A stretch of DNA of 64,000 bases, from assembly GCF_012932915.1 (NCBI RefSeq), contig NZ_VCQU01000001.1, positions 1,110,073 to 1,174,072 of the forward strand. Reading direction: 5' to 3'. The stretch comes from Antrihabitans stalactiti (GTDB taxonomy: Bacteria; Actinomycetota; Actinomycetes; Mycobacteriales; Mycobacteriaceae). The notes beneath the pieces are model-generated. The model was given only the letters and a program-made list of their open reading frames with translations. It ran no database searches and was not told the DNA's origin. The position numbers were made by a program, and so were the translations under genes. Positions 10,183 through 21,389 of this stretch are shown piece after piece. Within the stretch, counting starts at the first letter, position 1. Each line of letters opens with the position of its first letter.

Positions 10183-10188
10183 GCAGCA

Positions 10189-10222
10189 GAAAGCCCCGCC
10201 GAGAAGCTCGGCGGGGCGTTTC
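10189..10222. terminator. bidirectional intrinsic terminator between the DHFR-like gene and ctaD
   Basis: A perfect hairpin, GCCCCGCCGAG / CTCGGCGGGGC, begins near 10193 and is flanked by AAA on the left and GTTTCT on the right. It lies in the 50-nt gap between two convergent genes, so it can end transcription from both directions. Confidence 0.85.
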
Positions 10223-10232
10223 TACGTGTGAA

Positions 10233-11978
10233 CTACTTCGACTTCACGCCAGACTTTTCGAGCAGTTCTGCCGTGTGCTTGTCCGAGCCCCAGCCGACGT
10301 GCGCCTCGTGCCGCAACCGCTCGACCATGTGCGGGTAGTGCAGCTCGAATGCGGGACGCTCCGACCGGATGCGCGGCAACTCGTAGAAGTTGTGGCGCGG
10401 CGGCGGGCAGCTCGTCGCCCACTCGAGCGAGTTGCCGTAACCCCATGGATCGTCGACGGTCACGACCTCGCCGTAGCGGAAGCTCTTGAAGACGTTCCAC
10501 ACGAACGGCAGGGTCGAGGCACCGAGGATAAACGCGCCGATGGTCGACACGATGTTCAGAGTCGTGAAGCCGTCGGTCGGCAGGTAATCGGCGTACCGAC
10601 GCGGCATGCCTTCGTTACCCAGCCAGTGCTGGACGAGGAACGTTGTGTGGAAGCCGACAAGGGTGGCCCAGAAGTGCCACTTGCCGAGCCGCTCGTCCAT
10701 CATCCGGCCCGTCATCTTCGGGAACCAGAAGTAGATACCGGCGTAGGTGGCGAACACGATCGTGCCGAAGAGCACGTAGTGGAAGTGCGCGATCACGAAG
10801 TACGAGTCGGTCACGTGGAAGTCCAGCGGCGGGCTCGCCAAGATGACGCCCGACAGACCACCGAAGAGGAACGTCACCAAGAACCCGACCGCGAACAACA
10901 TGGGTGTCTCGAAGGTCAGTTGCCCCTTCCACATCGTGCCGATCCAGTTGAAGAACTTCACGCCCGTAGGCACGGCTATGAGGAACGTCATGAACGAGAA
11001 GAACGGCAGCAGGACCGCGCCGGTCGCGTACATGTGGTGCGCCCACACCGCGATGGACAGCGCCGCGATGCCGAGCGTCGCGTACACGAGCGTGGTGTAT
11101 CCGAAGATCGGCTTTCGGCTGAACACCGGGAAGATTTCGGACACGATCCCGAAGAACGGGAGCGCGATGATGTACACCTCCGGGTGGCCGAAGAACCAGA
11201 AGAGGTGTTGCCATAGCAGCACACCCCCGGTCGCCGGGTCGTAGATATGTGCGCCGAGGTGGCGGTCGACAGCCAGACCCATGAGGGCAGCCGTCAGCAG
11301 CGGGAAGGCGAGCAGCACAAGAACACTGGTGACCAGGATGTTCCACGTGAAGATCGGCATCCGGAACATGGTCATGCCTGGGCAGCGGAGAACGATGACC
11401 GTCGTCGTCATGTTCACGCCACCGAGGATGGTGCCGAGGCCGGAGACGGCAAGACCCAGAATCCAGAGGTCGGCGCCGATGCCGGGCGAGTACAGGCCGC
11501 TGGTGAGCGGTGAATACGCGGTCCAGCCGAATTCGGCAGCGCCACCGGGGGTGATGAAGCCGGCGGTCGCCATCGTCGCGCCGAAGAGGTACAGCCAGTA
11601 GCTGAACGCGTTCAGACGCGGGAACGCCACGTCGGGAGCGCCGATCTGCAGCGGGAGCACCACGTTTGCGAAGCCGAAGACGATCGGTGTCGCATAGAAC
11701 AGCAGCATGATCGTGCCGTGCATGGTGAACAGCTGGTTGTACTGCTCGTTGGACAGGAATTGCAGGCCGGGTACGGCGAGTTCGGTACGCATCAGCAGCG
11801 CCATGAGGCCGCCGATCAAGAAGAAGCCCACCGACGTGACGAGGTACATGATCCCGAGGACCTTGGGATCGGTCGTGGTGAGCATCTTCCACAGGTACGA
11901 ACCCTTAGGTCCCACTCGCGGCGGGTAAGGCCGTTTACCTTCGAGTTGAGGGACTGGCTTGGGCTCTACGGCAGTCAC
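10233..11978 (-). CDS. ctaD: cytochrome c oxidase subunit I
   Basis: A 581-residue haem-copper oxidase subunit with 12 expected membrane helices. It carries [15 protein letters not shown] (helix II haem a ligand), [19 protein letters not shown] (CuB ligand H and cross-linked Y), WAHHMYATG (CuB histidines) and [13 protein letters not shown] (haem ligands). It is the catalytic subunit of the aa3 oxidase that takes electrons from the bcc complex to oxygen. The start is a GTG at 11978 preceded by AGGAGG; the frame extends upstream but without a ribosome site. Subunits II and III are not in the window. Position corresponds to Rv3043c. Confidence 0.95.
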   Translation of the reverse strand: MTAVEPKPVPQLEGKRPYPPRVGPKGSYLWKMLTTTDPKVLGIMYLVTSVGFFLIGGLMALLMRTELAVPGLQFLSNEQYNQLFTMHGTIMLLFYATPIVFGFANVVLPLQIGAPDVAFPRLNAFSYWLYLFGATMATAGFITPGGAAEFGWTAYSPLTSGLYSPGIGADLWILGLAVSGLGTILGGVNMTTTVIVLRCPGMTMFRMPIFTWNILVTSVLVLLAFPLLTAALMGLAVDRHLGAHIYDPATGGVLLWQHLFWFFGHPEVYIIALPFFGIVSEIFPVFSRKPIFGYTTLVYATLGIAALSIAVWAHHMYATGAVLLPFFSFMTFLIAVPTGVKFFNWIGTMWKGQLTFETPMLFAVGFLVTFLFGGLSGVILASPPLDFHVTDSYFVIAHFHYVLFGTIVFATYAGIYFWFPKMTGRMMDERLGKWHFWATLVGFHTTFLVQHWLGNEGMPRRYADYLPTDGFTTLNIVSTIGAFILGASTLPFVWNVFKSFRYGEVVTVDDPWGYGNSLEWATSCPPPRHNFYELPRIRSERPAFELHYPHMVERLRHEAHVGWGSDKHTAELLEKSGVKSK

Positions 11979-12178
11979 TAATCCTCCTGATGTGCCATCT
12001 GGTCGCTCCGCAGGCTCCGCTCCGGCGTCCATCCATGCGGCGAAGCGAACGATCGCTGGCTTGCGCTCATCGAATCGTAGACGTTGCATCGCCACTGGGC
12101 GGACCCGGTCCTACCCTGTGTCGCAATTAAACTCTCTTGCCCGGTGTCAGTGCACCCAATGACCCGAAGTTGCCCGAA

Positions 12179-13015
12179 TTAAGCGCTATTCGGCGGTGCC
12201 GACCACGGCGTGATCGGCCGCTCCAGCCGCACTCCATCGACGACCATGTCGACCCGTTCTTGATAGAAGCAAATCAACCCGGTGATCTGGACCAACTCCG
12301 GCGGCGGACTTTCGTAACTCCAGGCGATGTCTTGGCCGGCATCGCCGAGTTCGACCGCCGACCAATGCGTCGCGTGCCCTTTGTACGCACAGACCGTCGA
12401 TGTCGTACTCGGCTCCAAGGGGACGAGGACATCGGCTTTGGGCAGGTAAAAGCGCGAGGGAAGCACGAACTCGAACAGCAGCAACGGATGGTGGGAGTCG
12501 GCGACGACCGTGCCTGCCACTTCCACCTCGATATGGCGCGAACTCTGCCGGAGATCGATGCGGGAAAAGGGGTCCCGAGGGTGACCGAAGATGGGTTCGT
12601 CCTCTTCGAGCCACTCGAACGCGTCGAAATCGAGGACCACCATGGACCCCAGCTCGGGGTCGTCGGGCCGGAACGCGGCACCGCTGAACTCGCCCGACCG
12701 AACCATCAGCTCCAAACCCGGCGTCGTGTGGAACCCGAATCCGGTACTCGGATCGAGTGCGGGAGGTCCGCCGTCGGCCAACGACACCGCGTGTTCCTCC
12801 GCCAGGAAACTCGCCGCTTCGACGAGTTCACCCGATACGTCGGCGATCGGTACGGCGTAGGACGGCACGACCCGACGTGGCTCCCACACCAGCGCAGCAC
12901 CGGCTGTGTCGACAACGGTGTCGCCGCCGAGCAGTGCGCGCACTCGCTTCTGGACCGGCTGATAGCGAAGGTCGTTGTGCCCACGCATCAGTAATTCGAA
13001 CATTTGCGTCGCCAT
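12179..13015 (-). CDS. DUF427 domain-containing protein (two repeats)
   Basis: A 278-residue protein with two copies of the DUF427 beta-rich fold. Copy one shows AGAALVWEPRRVVPSYAVP; copy two shows TVVADSHHPLLLFEF-type strands, LPSRFYLPKADV, STTSTVCAYKGHATHWS and DIAWSYESPPPELVQITG, ending in GLICFYQERVDMVVDG. DUF427 proteins are common in actinobacteria and have no established reaction. The protein has no signal peptide, so it is probably cytosolic. It stands alone between ctaD (200-nt gap upstream of ctaD, no recognised site in it) and divergent fecB, which makes it an addition to the conserved ctaD-fecB order. Confidence 0.85.
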   Translation of the reverse strand: MATQMFELLMRGHNDLRYQPVQKRVRALLGGDTVVDTAGAALVWEPRRVVPSYAVPIADVSGELVEAASFLAEEHAVSLADGGPPALDPSTGFGFHTTPGLELMVRSGEFSGAAFRPDDPELGSMVVLDFDAFEWLEEDEPIFGHPRDPFSRIDLRQSSRHIEVEVAGTVVADSHHPLLLFEFVLPSRFYLPKADVLVPLEPSTTSTVCAYKGHATHWSAVELGDAGQDIAWSYESPPPELVQITGLICFYQERVDMVVDGVRLERPITPWSAPPNSA

Positions 13016-13149
13016 CGCCGGATCCTCTCGTTGTCACCCCCATGGAACCCCGAAATTCGAACTTCCGCGAGTACGTCGCTGGACCCCAGCAGCATCGGTG
13101 ATCGCGGCGCGGTCTATGCCTGTCCGGGCGAGCTAGTACCCTCCTCGAC

Positions 13150-14196
13150 ATGCCCGTCCGGAAGCTGACCGCTCTTGTGGCGGTGCCCTTGGCCGCGATC
13201 GCCCTGTTCACGATTGCCGGCTGCGGCAACTCTGCCAACGACGATGCTGCCAACGAGATCGCGCGCACGACCACGCTGATCGCGGGCGCCGGAGTGGTCG
13301 GGATCGAGCGCGACACGAGCAAAGCCTGCCCCGTTGCAGCGCCCGCCGATCCGGCCGACGGCCCGACGCGGCGCATCACCCACGCCGGTGGCGAATCCGT
13401 CGTCCCTGCCGATCCGAAGCGCATCGTCGTCCTCAGCACGCAGGCCCTCGACAGTGTGTGCGCGGTCGGACTGTGGGAACGAGTGGTCGGGGCCGCGACG
13501 CTGGACGGTCCCGTCGCGCAGCCGGAGTATCTCGGCACAGGAATTGCCCTCATCCCGGGCATCGGCGTCGTCGGCGCGCCGGATCCGGCGCAGATCGAAG
13601 CACTGCATCCGGACCTGATCCTCGGATCGGCGGTGCCCGACGCGGCGCTGGCCGACCGGCTGAAAGCCATAGCGCCCACCGTCTTCGACGCCGTCGACGG
13701 TGGCTGGAAACGCCAATTCGGACTTGCCGCACAAGCACTCGGGCGCGGGACCACCGCCATCGGCGCGGTCGCGGCCTACGAACAAGACGCGCGCGACACC
13801 GGTGTGGCGCTGAATTCCTACCAGACGCAGGCGTCGATCGTGCGGTTCAGCGCCGACTCCGCGTTGGTCGAAGGCACCGAATCCTTTGCGGGACAGATCC
13901 TGACCGATACGGGTGTCCGACGGCCCGGCTACCAGCGCGGCGCATCGTTCACGGTGTCGACCAGCGACCTCGACAAGGCAGAAGCAGACATCATCTACGT
14001 CAGCTTCGAGGGCGATCGCGGCCTAACGCACGGCAAGAGCGTGCTGGACAGCGACGCATGGGAAGACCTCGGCGCCTCCAAGGACCGTCGAGTATTCGCA
14101 GTCGAGGACGCTATCTGGAACGGAAACGGCCTGGTCGCAGCCCGCAGCCTCGTCGAGGATCTACGGAAGACTCTCAACAGCTACGTGACGGGTTAG
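13150..14196 (+). CDS. fecB: FecB-like iron-siderophore substrate-binding lipoprotein
   Basis: A 348-residue exported lipoprotein: positively charged start, hydrophobic stretch and lipobox IAGC (Cys about residue 25). The rest follows the periplasmic binding protein fold for ferric-siderophore complexes: RRITHAGGESVVPADPKRIV, ALDSVCAVGLWERVVGAA, QIEALHPDLILGS and IYVSFEGDRGLTHGKSVLDS near the C-terminus. It matches M. tuberculosis FecB (Rv3044) in position and features. Membrane-anchored outside the cytoplasmic membrane; no permease is adjacent. No IdeR-type box is visible in the 134-nt upstream gap. It overlaps the convergent TetR gene by 36 nt. Confidence 0.88.
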   Translation: MPVRKLTALVAVPLAAIALFTIAGCGNSANDDAANEIARTTTLIAGAGVVGIERDTSKACPVAAPADPADGPTRRITHAGGESVVPADPKRIVVLSTQALDSVCAVGLWERVVGAATLDGPVAQPEYLGTGIALIPGIGVVGAPDPAQIEALHPDLILGSAVPDAALADRLKAIAPTVFDAVDGGWKRQFGLAAQALGRGTTAIGAVAAYEQDARDTGVALNSYQTQASIVRFSADSALVEGTESFAGQILTDTGVRRPGYQRGASFTVSTSDLDKAEADIIYVSFEGDRGLTHGKSVLDSDAWEDLGASKDRRVFAVEDAIWNGNGLVAARSLVEDLRKTLNSYVTG

Positions 14197-14787
14197 CGGC
14201 GCGAACATCAGCGCGAGGATCGAGCCGAACGCCGCGCCCGAAATCTCGGGATCGGAGGCGCGTTGCATGCCGAGTCCGAGCGCGAGACTGACGATCCCGA
14301 GACTCAGCGTGTCGAGGTCGGCGGGTGGCTCGTATCCAGCGCTCCGACAGAGGTCAGCAACCAATTCGGCGCCGCGAGCCCGGATTCGCTTCTGCCGTGC
14401 GGCGGTGGCTGCGCGAAGCTTGCCGTCGCCGTTGCTGAATGCCGCGACCTCGATCTCGAGCCGAGCCCAACGCGGGTCGCCGAAGCTGCCCTGCGCCCAA
14501 TCGGCGAGTGCGGTGAACCACGCCTGCGGCCCCTGCGCGGCGACAGCTTCGACCTCCGCGATCGCGCGGTGCTCCTCGCGCTGGTAGAGCGCGTCGATGA
14601 CAGCGATGCCCATCTCGGTCTTGTTCGCGAAGTTCGAATACACCGCACCGCGGGTGAAGCCTGCTGCTTCAGCGATCTGCTCGAGGGAGGTCGTCCGGAA
14701 CCCGTCACGCAGGAACAGCTCGGTCGCCGCCTCGATGACCAACTGCCGGGTGCGTGCCTGGCTCGCCGTGCGAGTCAGTCTTGCCAT
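14161..14787 (-). CDS. TetR/AcrR family regulator
   Basis: A 208-residue TetR protein. The N-terminal helix-turn-helix is clear: RTRQLVIEAATELFLRDGF, TTSLEQIAEAAGFTRGAVYS and NFANKTEMGIAVIDA (about residues 9-60), followed by a helical ligand domain. The start chosen is MARLTRTAS at 14787, 55 nt from the start of the divergent flavin monooxygenase, which it probably represses; a longer frame into the monooxygenase coding region is unlikely. Position matches Rv3050c. The ligand is unknown, though a lipophilic ketone or other monooxygenase substrate is a fair guess. Its end overlaps fecB by 36 nt on opposite strands. Confidence 0.85.
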   Translation of the reverse strand: MARLTRTASQARTRQLVIEAATELFLRDGFRTTSLEQIAEAAGFTRGAVYSNFANKTEMGIAVIDALYQREEHRAIAEVEAVAAQGPQAWFTALADWAQGSFGDPRWARLEIEVAAFSNGDGKLRAATAARQKRIRARGAELVADLCRSAGYEPPADLDTLSLGIVSLALGLGMQRASDPEISGAAFGSILALMFAPLTRHVAVESLP

Positions 14788-14842
14788 GCGTCGTAGGATA
14801 CTCTGTGCATCCAGATATTCCACGCATCTGAAATGAGACGCC

Positions 14843-17295
<2,453 letters not shown>

Positions 17296-17311
17296 TCACT
17301 TCGTACGGGGG

Positions 17312-17355
17312 TTGTGAGTCTTTTAGGAGTCCCTGGACTCCTAAAAGACTCACAA
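17312..17355. promoter_or_regulatory. 44-nt perfect palindrome between nrdE and nrdF
   Basis: Two exactly complementary 21-nt arms (outer part TTGTGAGTCTTTTAGGAGT and its complement) are separated by only two bases (CT). In RNA this would fold into a very stable stem. It begins 25 nt before the nrdF start, on the nrdF side of nrdE. It could act as a partial terminator, an mRNA processing or stability element, or be a dispersed repeat; the sequence differs from the eight-copy repeat family. Confidence 0.85.
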
Positions 17356-17359
17356 GCAG

Positions 17360-19546
17360 CTAGAGCATGCAGCTGACGCAACCTTCGACCTCGGTACCTT
17401 CGAGGGCCATCTGACGCAGACGGATGTAGTACAGCGTCTTGATGCCCTTGCGCCACGCGTAGATCTGCGCCTTGTTGATATCGCGGGTCGTGGCCGTGTC
17501 CTTGAAGAACAGTGTCAGCGACAGACCCTGATCGACGTGTTGCGTTGCCGCAGCGTAGGTGTCGATGATCTTCTCGTACCCGATTTCGTAAGCATCCTGG
17601 TAGTAGTCCAGGTTGTCGTTGGTCAGGTACGGCGCCGGGTAATAGACGCGACCGATCTTGCCTTCCTTGCGGATCTCGATCTTCGACGCGACCGGGTGAA
17701 TGGACGACGTCGAGTAGTTGATGTAGCTGATCGAGCCGGTCGGCGGCACTGCCTGCAGGTTCTGGTTGTAGATGCCGTGCTGCTGCACAGATGCCTTGAG
17801 CGCCAACCAATCCGACTGCGTCGGAATGCTCACGCCCGCTTCGGCGAACAACGTGCGGACTCGGTCCGTCGCCGGCTCCCAGACCTGGTCGGTGTACTTG
17901 TCGAAGAACTCACCCGACGCATACTTCGAATCGGGGAAACCCTTGAAGTACGTGCCTCGTTCGATCGCGATCTTGTTCGACGCCTGCAGCGCATGGAACA
18001 GCACTGTGTAGAAGTAGATGTTGGTGAAGTCGATGCCTTCTTCGGATCCGTACAGCACCCGTTCGCGCGCCAGATAGCCGTGCAGGTTCATCTGCCCGAG
18101 CCCGATCGCGTGAGAGTCGTTGTTGCCCTGCTCGATCGACGGCACAGAGAAGATGTGCGTCTGATCCGAGACAGCGGTCAAGGCACGGATCGAGGTCTCG
18201 ATCGTCTTCGCGAAGTCGGGCGAGTCCATCGTCTTCGCGATGTTGAGCGAGCCCAAGTTGCACGAAATGTCTTTGCCCACATGCGAGTACGAGAGGTCGT
18301 CGTTAAACTTCGACGGTGTCGACACCTGCAGGATCTCCGAGCACAGGTTCGAGTGCGTGATCTTTCCTGCAATCGGATTCGCGCGGTTCACGGTGTCCTC
18401 GTACATGATGTACGGGTAGCCGGATTCGAACTGCAACTCTGCGATCGTCTGAAAGAACTCGCGTGCCTTGATCTTCGACTTGCGAATCCGGCGATCGTCG
18501 AGCATCTCGTAGTACTTCTCGGTGATGTTGATGTCCGCGAAGGGAACTCCGTAGATCCGCTCGACGTCGTACGGCGAGAACAGGTACATGTCCTCGTTCT
18601 TCTTCGCCAGCTCGAACGTGATGTCCGGGATGACAACTCCGAGCGAGAGCGTCTTGATCCGGATCTTCTCGTCCGCATTCTCGCGCTTGGTGTCGAGGAA
18701 CCGGTAGATGTCGGGGTGATGCGCCTGCAGGTACACAGCGCCCGCACCTTGGCGTGCGCCGAGCTGGTTGGCGTAGGAGAACGAATCCTCCAGCAGCTTC
18801 ATGATCGGAATGACACCCGAGCTCTGATTCTCGATCTTCTTGATCGGCGCACCGTGCTCGCGAATGTTGGAGAGCAGCAACGCAACTCCGCCGCCGCGCT
18901 TGCTCAGCTGCAGGGCCGAGTTGATCGACCGACCGATCGACTCCATGTTGTCTTCGATGCGCAGCAGGAAGCACGAGACCGGCTCGCCGCGCTGCTTCTT
19001 GCCCGAGTTCAGGAATGTCGGCGTCGCAGGCTGGAACCGACCCGAGATGATCTCGTCTACCAGTTGCGTCGCGAGGATCTCGTCGCCCGCAGCCAAGGTC
19101 AATGCGACCATGCAGACGCGGTCCTCGAACCGCTCGAGGTAGCGCTTACCGTCGAACGTCTTCAACGTGTACGACGTGTAGTACTTGAATGCGCCGAGGA
19201 AGGTCGGGAAGCGGAACTTCTTCGAGTACGCGTGATCGATCAGCCACTTGTGAAAGTTGCGCGAGTACTGATCGAGAATCTCACGCTCGTAATAGTTTTC
19301 CTTGATCAGATAGTCCAGCTTCTCGTCCATGTTGTGGAAGAAGACGGTGTTCTGATTCACGTGCTGAAGGAAGTATTGGTTCGCCGCTTCCCGGTCCTTG
19401 TCGAACTGAATCTCGCCGTTGGGGCCGTAGAGATTCAGCATCGCGTTCAGGGCGTGATAGTCGAGCCCGTCGGTCGATTCGGAAACCCGTGCCGGACCGC
19501 GGTTCAAGCGCCCAGTTGCGACGGTGTCTGTGATTGTCGGAGCCAA
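17360..19546 (-). CDS. nrdE: class Ib ribonucleotide reductase alpha subunit
   Basis: A 728-residue catalytic subunit, nearly collinear with M. tuberculosis Nrd[57 protein letters not shown] (first active-site Cys nearby), [37 protein letters not shown] and the C-terminal CxxC shuttle GCVSCML. It reduces ribonucleoside diphosphates, using the NrdF radical and electrons from NrdH. The start is TTG at 19546 and overlaps nrdI by 43 nt; an internal ATG (LNAMLNLY) is less likely because the preceding residues resemble homologues. Confidence 0.95.
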   Translation of the reverse strand: MAPTITDTVATGRLNRGPARVSESTDGLDYHALNAMLNLYGPNGEIQFDKDREAANQYFLQHVNQNTVFFHNMDEKLDYLIKENYYEREILDQYSRNFHKWLIDHAYSKKFRFPTFLGAFKYYTSYTLKTFDGKRYLERFEDRVCMVALTLAAGDEILATQLVDEIISGRFQPATPTFLNSGKKQRGEPVSCFLLRIEDNMESIGRSINSALQLSKRGGGVALLLSNIREHGAPIKKIENQSSGVIPIMKLLEDSFSYANQLGARQGAGAVYLQAHHPDIYRFLDTKRENADEKIRIKTLSLGVVIPDITFELAKKNEDMYLFSPYDVERIYGVPFADINITEKYYEMLDDRRIRKSKIKAREFFQTIAELQFESGYPYIMYEDTVNRANPIAGKITHSNLCSEILQVSTPSKFNDDLSYSHVGKDISCNLGSLNIAKTMDSPDFAKTIETSIRALTAVSDQTHIFSVPSIEQGNNDSHAIGLGQMNLHGYLARERVLYGSEEGIDFTNIYFYTVLFHALQASNKIAIERGTYFKGFPDSKYASGEFFDKYTDQVWEPATDRVRTLFAEAGVSIPTQSDWLALKASVQQHGIYNQNLQAVPPTGSISYINYSTSSIHPVASKIEIRKEGKIGRVYYPAPYLTNDNLDYYQDAYEIGYEKIIDTYAAATQHVDQGLSLTLFFKDTATTRDINKAQIYAWRKGIKTLYYIRLRQMALEGTEVEGCVSCML

Positions 19547-19950
19547 TATGATCCCAATCCCTCTCGGACAGTAGCGACGTCCTCAGCAGTTCCCATGAGT
19601 TCGAAGCGATAAAGGTACGGAACGTCGCATTTCCGTGAGATCACTTCTCCGGCAAAGCAATACGAATCGCCGAAGTTCGTGTTGCCGGCAGCGATGACCG
19701 CCCGGAGCAATCCACGATTGTGCGCGTTGTTCAAAAACTTGATTACGGGCTTGGGTACGTAGCCGTTGGGGCGCCCGGCTACGTGAACCCCTCCCCCGTA
19801 CGTCGGGACGATCAGCACATACGGCTGGTCGACCCGGAAAGTCCCGTCTCGATCATGAAGCGGGATGCGCGTTGCGGGCAGGTCCAACTTCTGAACGAAT
19901 CGGTGCGTGTTCTCCGACGCGCTCGAGAAGTAGACCAATGGTGCAGACAT
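19504..19950 (-). CDS. nrdI: NrdI flavodoxin-like protein
   Basis: A 148-residue FMN protein. It opens with [18 protein letters not shown], has [11 protein letters not shown] and [20 protein letters not shown], and [20 protein letters not shown], all typical of NrdI. It supplies oxidant for assembly of the Mn(III)2-tyrosyl radical cofactor of NrdF. The start MSAPLVYF at 19950 was chosen because the fold begins there; the frame remains open further upstream only as an antisense-like extension. It sits 28 nt after nrdH and overlaps nrdE by 43 nt, so the reading frames are probably coupled. Confidence 0.92.
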   Translation of the reverse strand: MSAPLVYFSSASENTHRFVQKLDLPATRIPLHDRDGTFRVDQPYVLIVPTYGGGVHVAGRPNGYVPKPVIKFLNNAHNRGLLRAVIAAGNTNFGDSYCFAGEVISRKCDVPYLYRFELMGTAEDVATVREGLGSYWLRQSQTPSQLGA

Positions 19951-19978
19951 TTGCGACCACCCCGCGATAGTCGGTCGA

Positions 19979-20212
19979 TCAGGACGCGATTGCCACGAGC
20001 GACTTGATGCGGTCCGGACGGAAGCCCGACCAGTGCGAATCTTCGGTGACGACGACCGGCGCCTGCAGGTACCCGAGAGCCATGACGTAGTCGCGCGCAT
20101 CGGCGTTCTGCGAGATGTCGACGACGTCATACTCGATGCCCGCCTTGTCGAGCGCACGGTAGGTGGCAGTGCACTGAACGCAAGCCGGCTTGGTGTAGAC
20201 GGTGATGCTCAT
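19979..20212 (-). CDS. nrdH: glutaredoxin-like NrdH redoxin
   Basis: A 77-residue protein with the thioredoxin-fold active site [11 protein letters not shown] (CVQC at residues 11-14), [17 protein letters not shown] and the C-terminal WSGFRPDRI that is diagnostic of NrdH. It passes electrons from thioredoxin reductase to NrdE. It is the first gene of nrdHIEF; the ATG is preceded by a purine-rich site (GAGAAAGAGAG). The 380-nt upstream gap, shared with a divergent PP2C-like gene, holds two NrdR-box candidates. Confidence 0.95.
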   Translation of the reverse strand: MSITVYTKPACVQCTATYRALDKAGIEYDVVDISQNADARDYVMALGYLQAPVVVTEDSHWSGFRPDRIKSLVAIAS

Positions 20213-20350
20213 CGATGTCTCTCTTTCTCCGCTGAATTCCTGCGAGTCCTTGGGTTGCCGAGCACCGGTAGCGCGCAGGAATCCCTCCCAATTCGGGCTG
20301 ATTTCGGCCCGTTTGCGGTGCGGCTTCCTTGTGGTCTCCCAGTGCTCAAG

Positions 20351-20366
20351 ACACTACACCTTGTGT
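20351..20366. promoter_or_regulatory. NrdR box candidate 1
   Basis: ACACTACACCTTGTGT agrees with the NrdR consensus ACAC-A/T-rich-GTGT and is a near-palindrome. It lies 139 nt upstream of the nrdH start. NrdR represses ribonucleotide reductase operons when dATP is high; nrdR itself is not in this window. Confidence 0.7.
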
Positions 20367-20382
20367 CCGACAGAAGTTGCGA

Positions 20383-20398
20383 ACACGACATGTTGCGA
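20383..20398. promoter_or_regulatory. NrdR box candidate 2
   Basis: ACACGACATGTTGCGA shares the ACAC left half with box 1 but has a weaker right half. Its start is exactly 32 bp from that of box 1, about three helical turns, the arrangement usual for paired NrdR boxes. Confidence 0.55.
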
Positions 20399-20592
20399 GT
20401 TACATCGTGGGAATTCCCTGGTCGTAAGCCTCGAAGTCGAAAAATTCTTGATCTTCCCCGGCGTGTCGCACATCACATTGGGCGCGTGTCGCGCTCACGA
20501 CACCGCACAGCAGCCCCTAACGCATCTCACAGAGGTTCCACAGAACTGCGACGGACCATGAAGTAGGAGCAAATGTAGGGAAAGGAACTCGG

Positions 20593-21339
20593 ATGCGTCC
20601 TTGGTCGGTAGCACTGCCAACCGCCCGCGCAGTCGGACGGCTTGGAGCTCGCACTTTCTATGCCGACGCCACCGATTCCTGTGTCGACGCTGCCTCCAAC
20701 CGTATTCATTCCGTCTTCGCGCTCGCAGACGGGGTGGGCGATTCCGCTCCTTCTGCTCATGCCGCACAGCTTTCCGCGACCACGGCCGTCCACGCCGACA
20801 TCGACGACCCGGTCGACGCGGTCATGCTCGCTCAAGTCGCGGTCCGCGACGACGACGCGGCAGGCGATGCGTGCCTCGTCGTCGCCCGCCATTTCTCCGA
20901 CGACGACGGCGATGGCTATCACATTGCCTGGACCGGCGACGTCCGCGCGTACTCGTGGGACGGCCACACCCTCACCCAACTCACCACCGACCACAGCGTC
21001 GCCGAATACTTCGGCTCGCGCGGACTACCGGTGCAGCCGCGGATGGCGCACATGGTGACCACGACGGTCCGTACGGCGGGGCGCATCGAAGTCGGCACGG
21101 CGACCGTGCGCGGACCGATCATGTTGCTGCTGACGAGCGACGGTGTGCACAAACACGTTCCGCACGGCGTGATGGGCGTGATCATGCGCGACTCCCGCGA
21201 TCCTGCAAGTTCGCTCGTCGACGCTGCTATTGCCTCAGGTGGGACCGACAACGCGACCGCGCTGGTCGTCGCACCGCCGAGCCCGACTTTGGATTCGAAT
21301 CCGACCCGGCGCCTGCGCGGAGTCGAATCCGCCGCCTGA
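20593..21339 (+). CDS. PP2C-type protein phosphatase-like protein
   Basis: A 248-residue PP2C-fold protein. It has the metal motif FALADGVGDSAPS (D of ADGVGD), YHIAWTGDVRAYSWDGHTL (the GD-R motif), LTTDHSVAEYF, IMLLLTSDGVHKHVP and SGGTDNATALVV, giving the four usual acidic positions. The N-terminus (RPWSVALPTARAVGRLGAR) is short, with no sensor or membrane segment, so it is a cytosolic Ser/Thr phosphatase or a related protein. It is transcribed divergently from nrdHIEF; whether that is functional is unknown. It ends a few nt before a dispersed palindromic element, convergent with the next gene. Confidence 0.8.
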   Translation: MRPWSVALPTARAVGRLGARTFYADATDSCVDAASNRIHSVFALADGVGDSAPSAHAAQLSATTAVHADIDDPVDAVMLAQVAVRDDDAAGDACLVVARHFSDDDGDGYHIAWTGDVRAYSWDGHTLTQLTTDHSVAEYFGSRGLPVQPRMAHMVTTTVRTAGRIEVGTATVRGPIMLLLTSDGVHKHVPHGVMGVIMRDSRDPASSLVDAAIASGGTDNATALVVAPPSPTLDSNPTRRLRGVESAA

Positions 21340-21341
21340 CC

Positions 21342-21385
21342 CCGTGCGCGCGTCTCACCCCGCCAGGGGTGAAAATCGCGCACAG
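21342..21385. repeat. dispersed palindromic element, copy 2
   Basis: Forward arm CCGTGCGCGCGTCTCACCCC, return arm GGGGTGAAAATCGCGCAC. It fills the gap between two convergent genes: the PP2C-like stop is 3 nt to the left and the stop of the unrecognised helical protein is 5 nt to the right. Confidence 0.85.
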
Positions 21386-21389
21386 TTCG

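Larger units (their letters stand above)
20213..20592. promoter_or_regulatory. divergent nrdHIEF / PP2C intergenic region
   Basis: A 380-nt gap without a credible gene. Apart from the two NrdR-box candidates near 20351 and 20383 it has an A/T-rich stretch around 20385-20450 that could hold promoters, and a ribosome site GGGAAAGGAA before the PP2C gene. No riboswitch was recognised. Confidence 0.6.

Noticed and set aside
10615..11892. 425-codon minus-strand frame within ctaD
   Set aside because: Out-of-frame shadow of ctaD with arginine/histidine-rich translation.
17537..19612. 691-codon plus-strand open frame opposite nrdE
   Set aside because: Composition is arginine/valine/leucine shadow of the conserved nrdE gene; no independent features.
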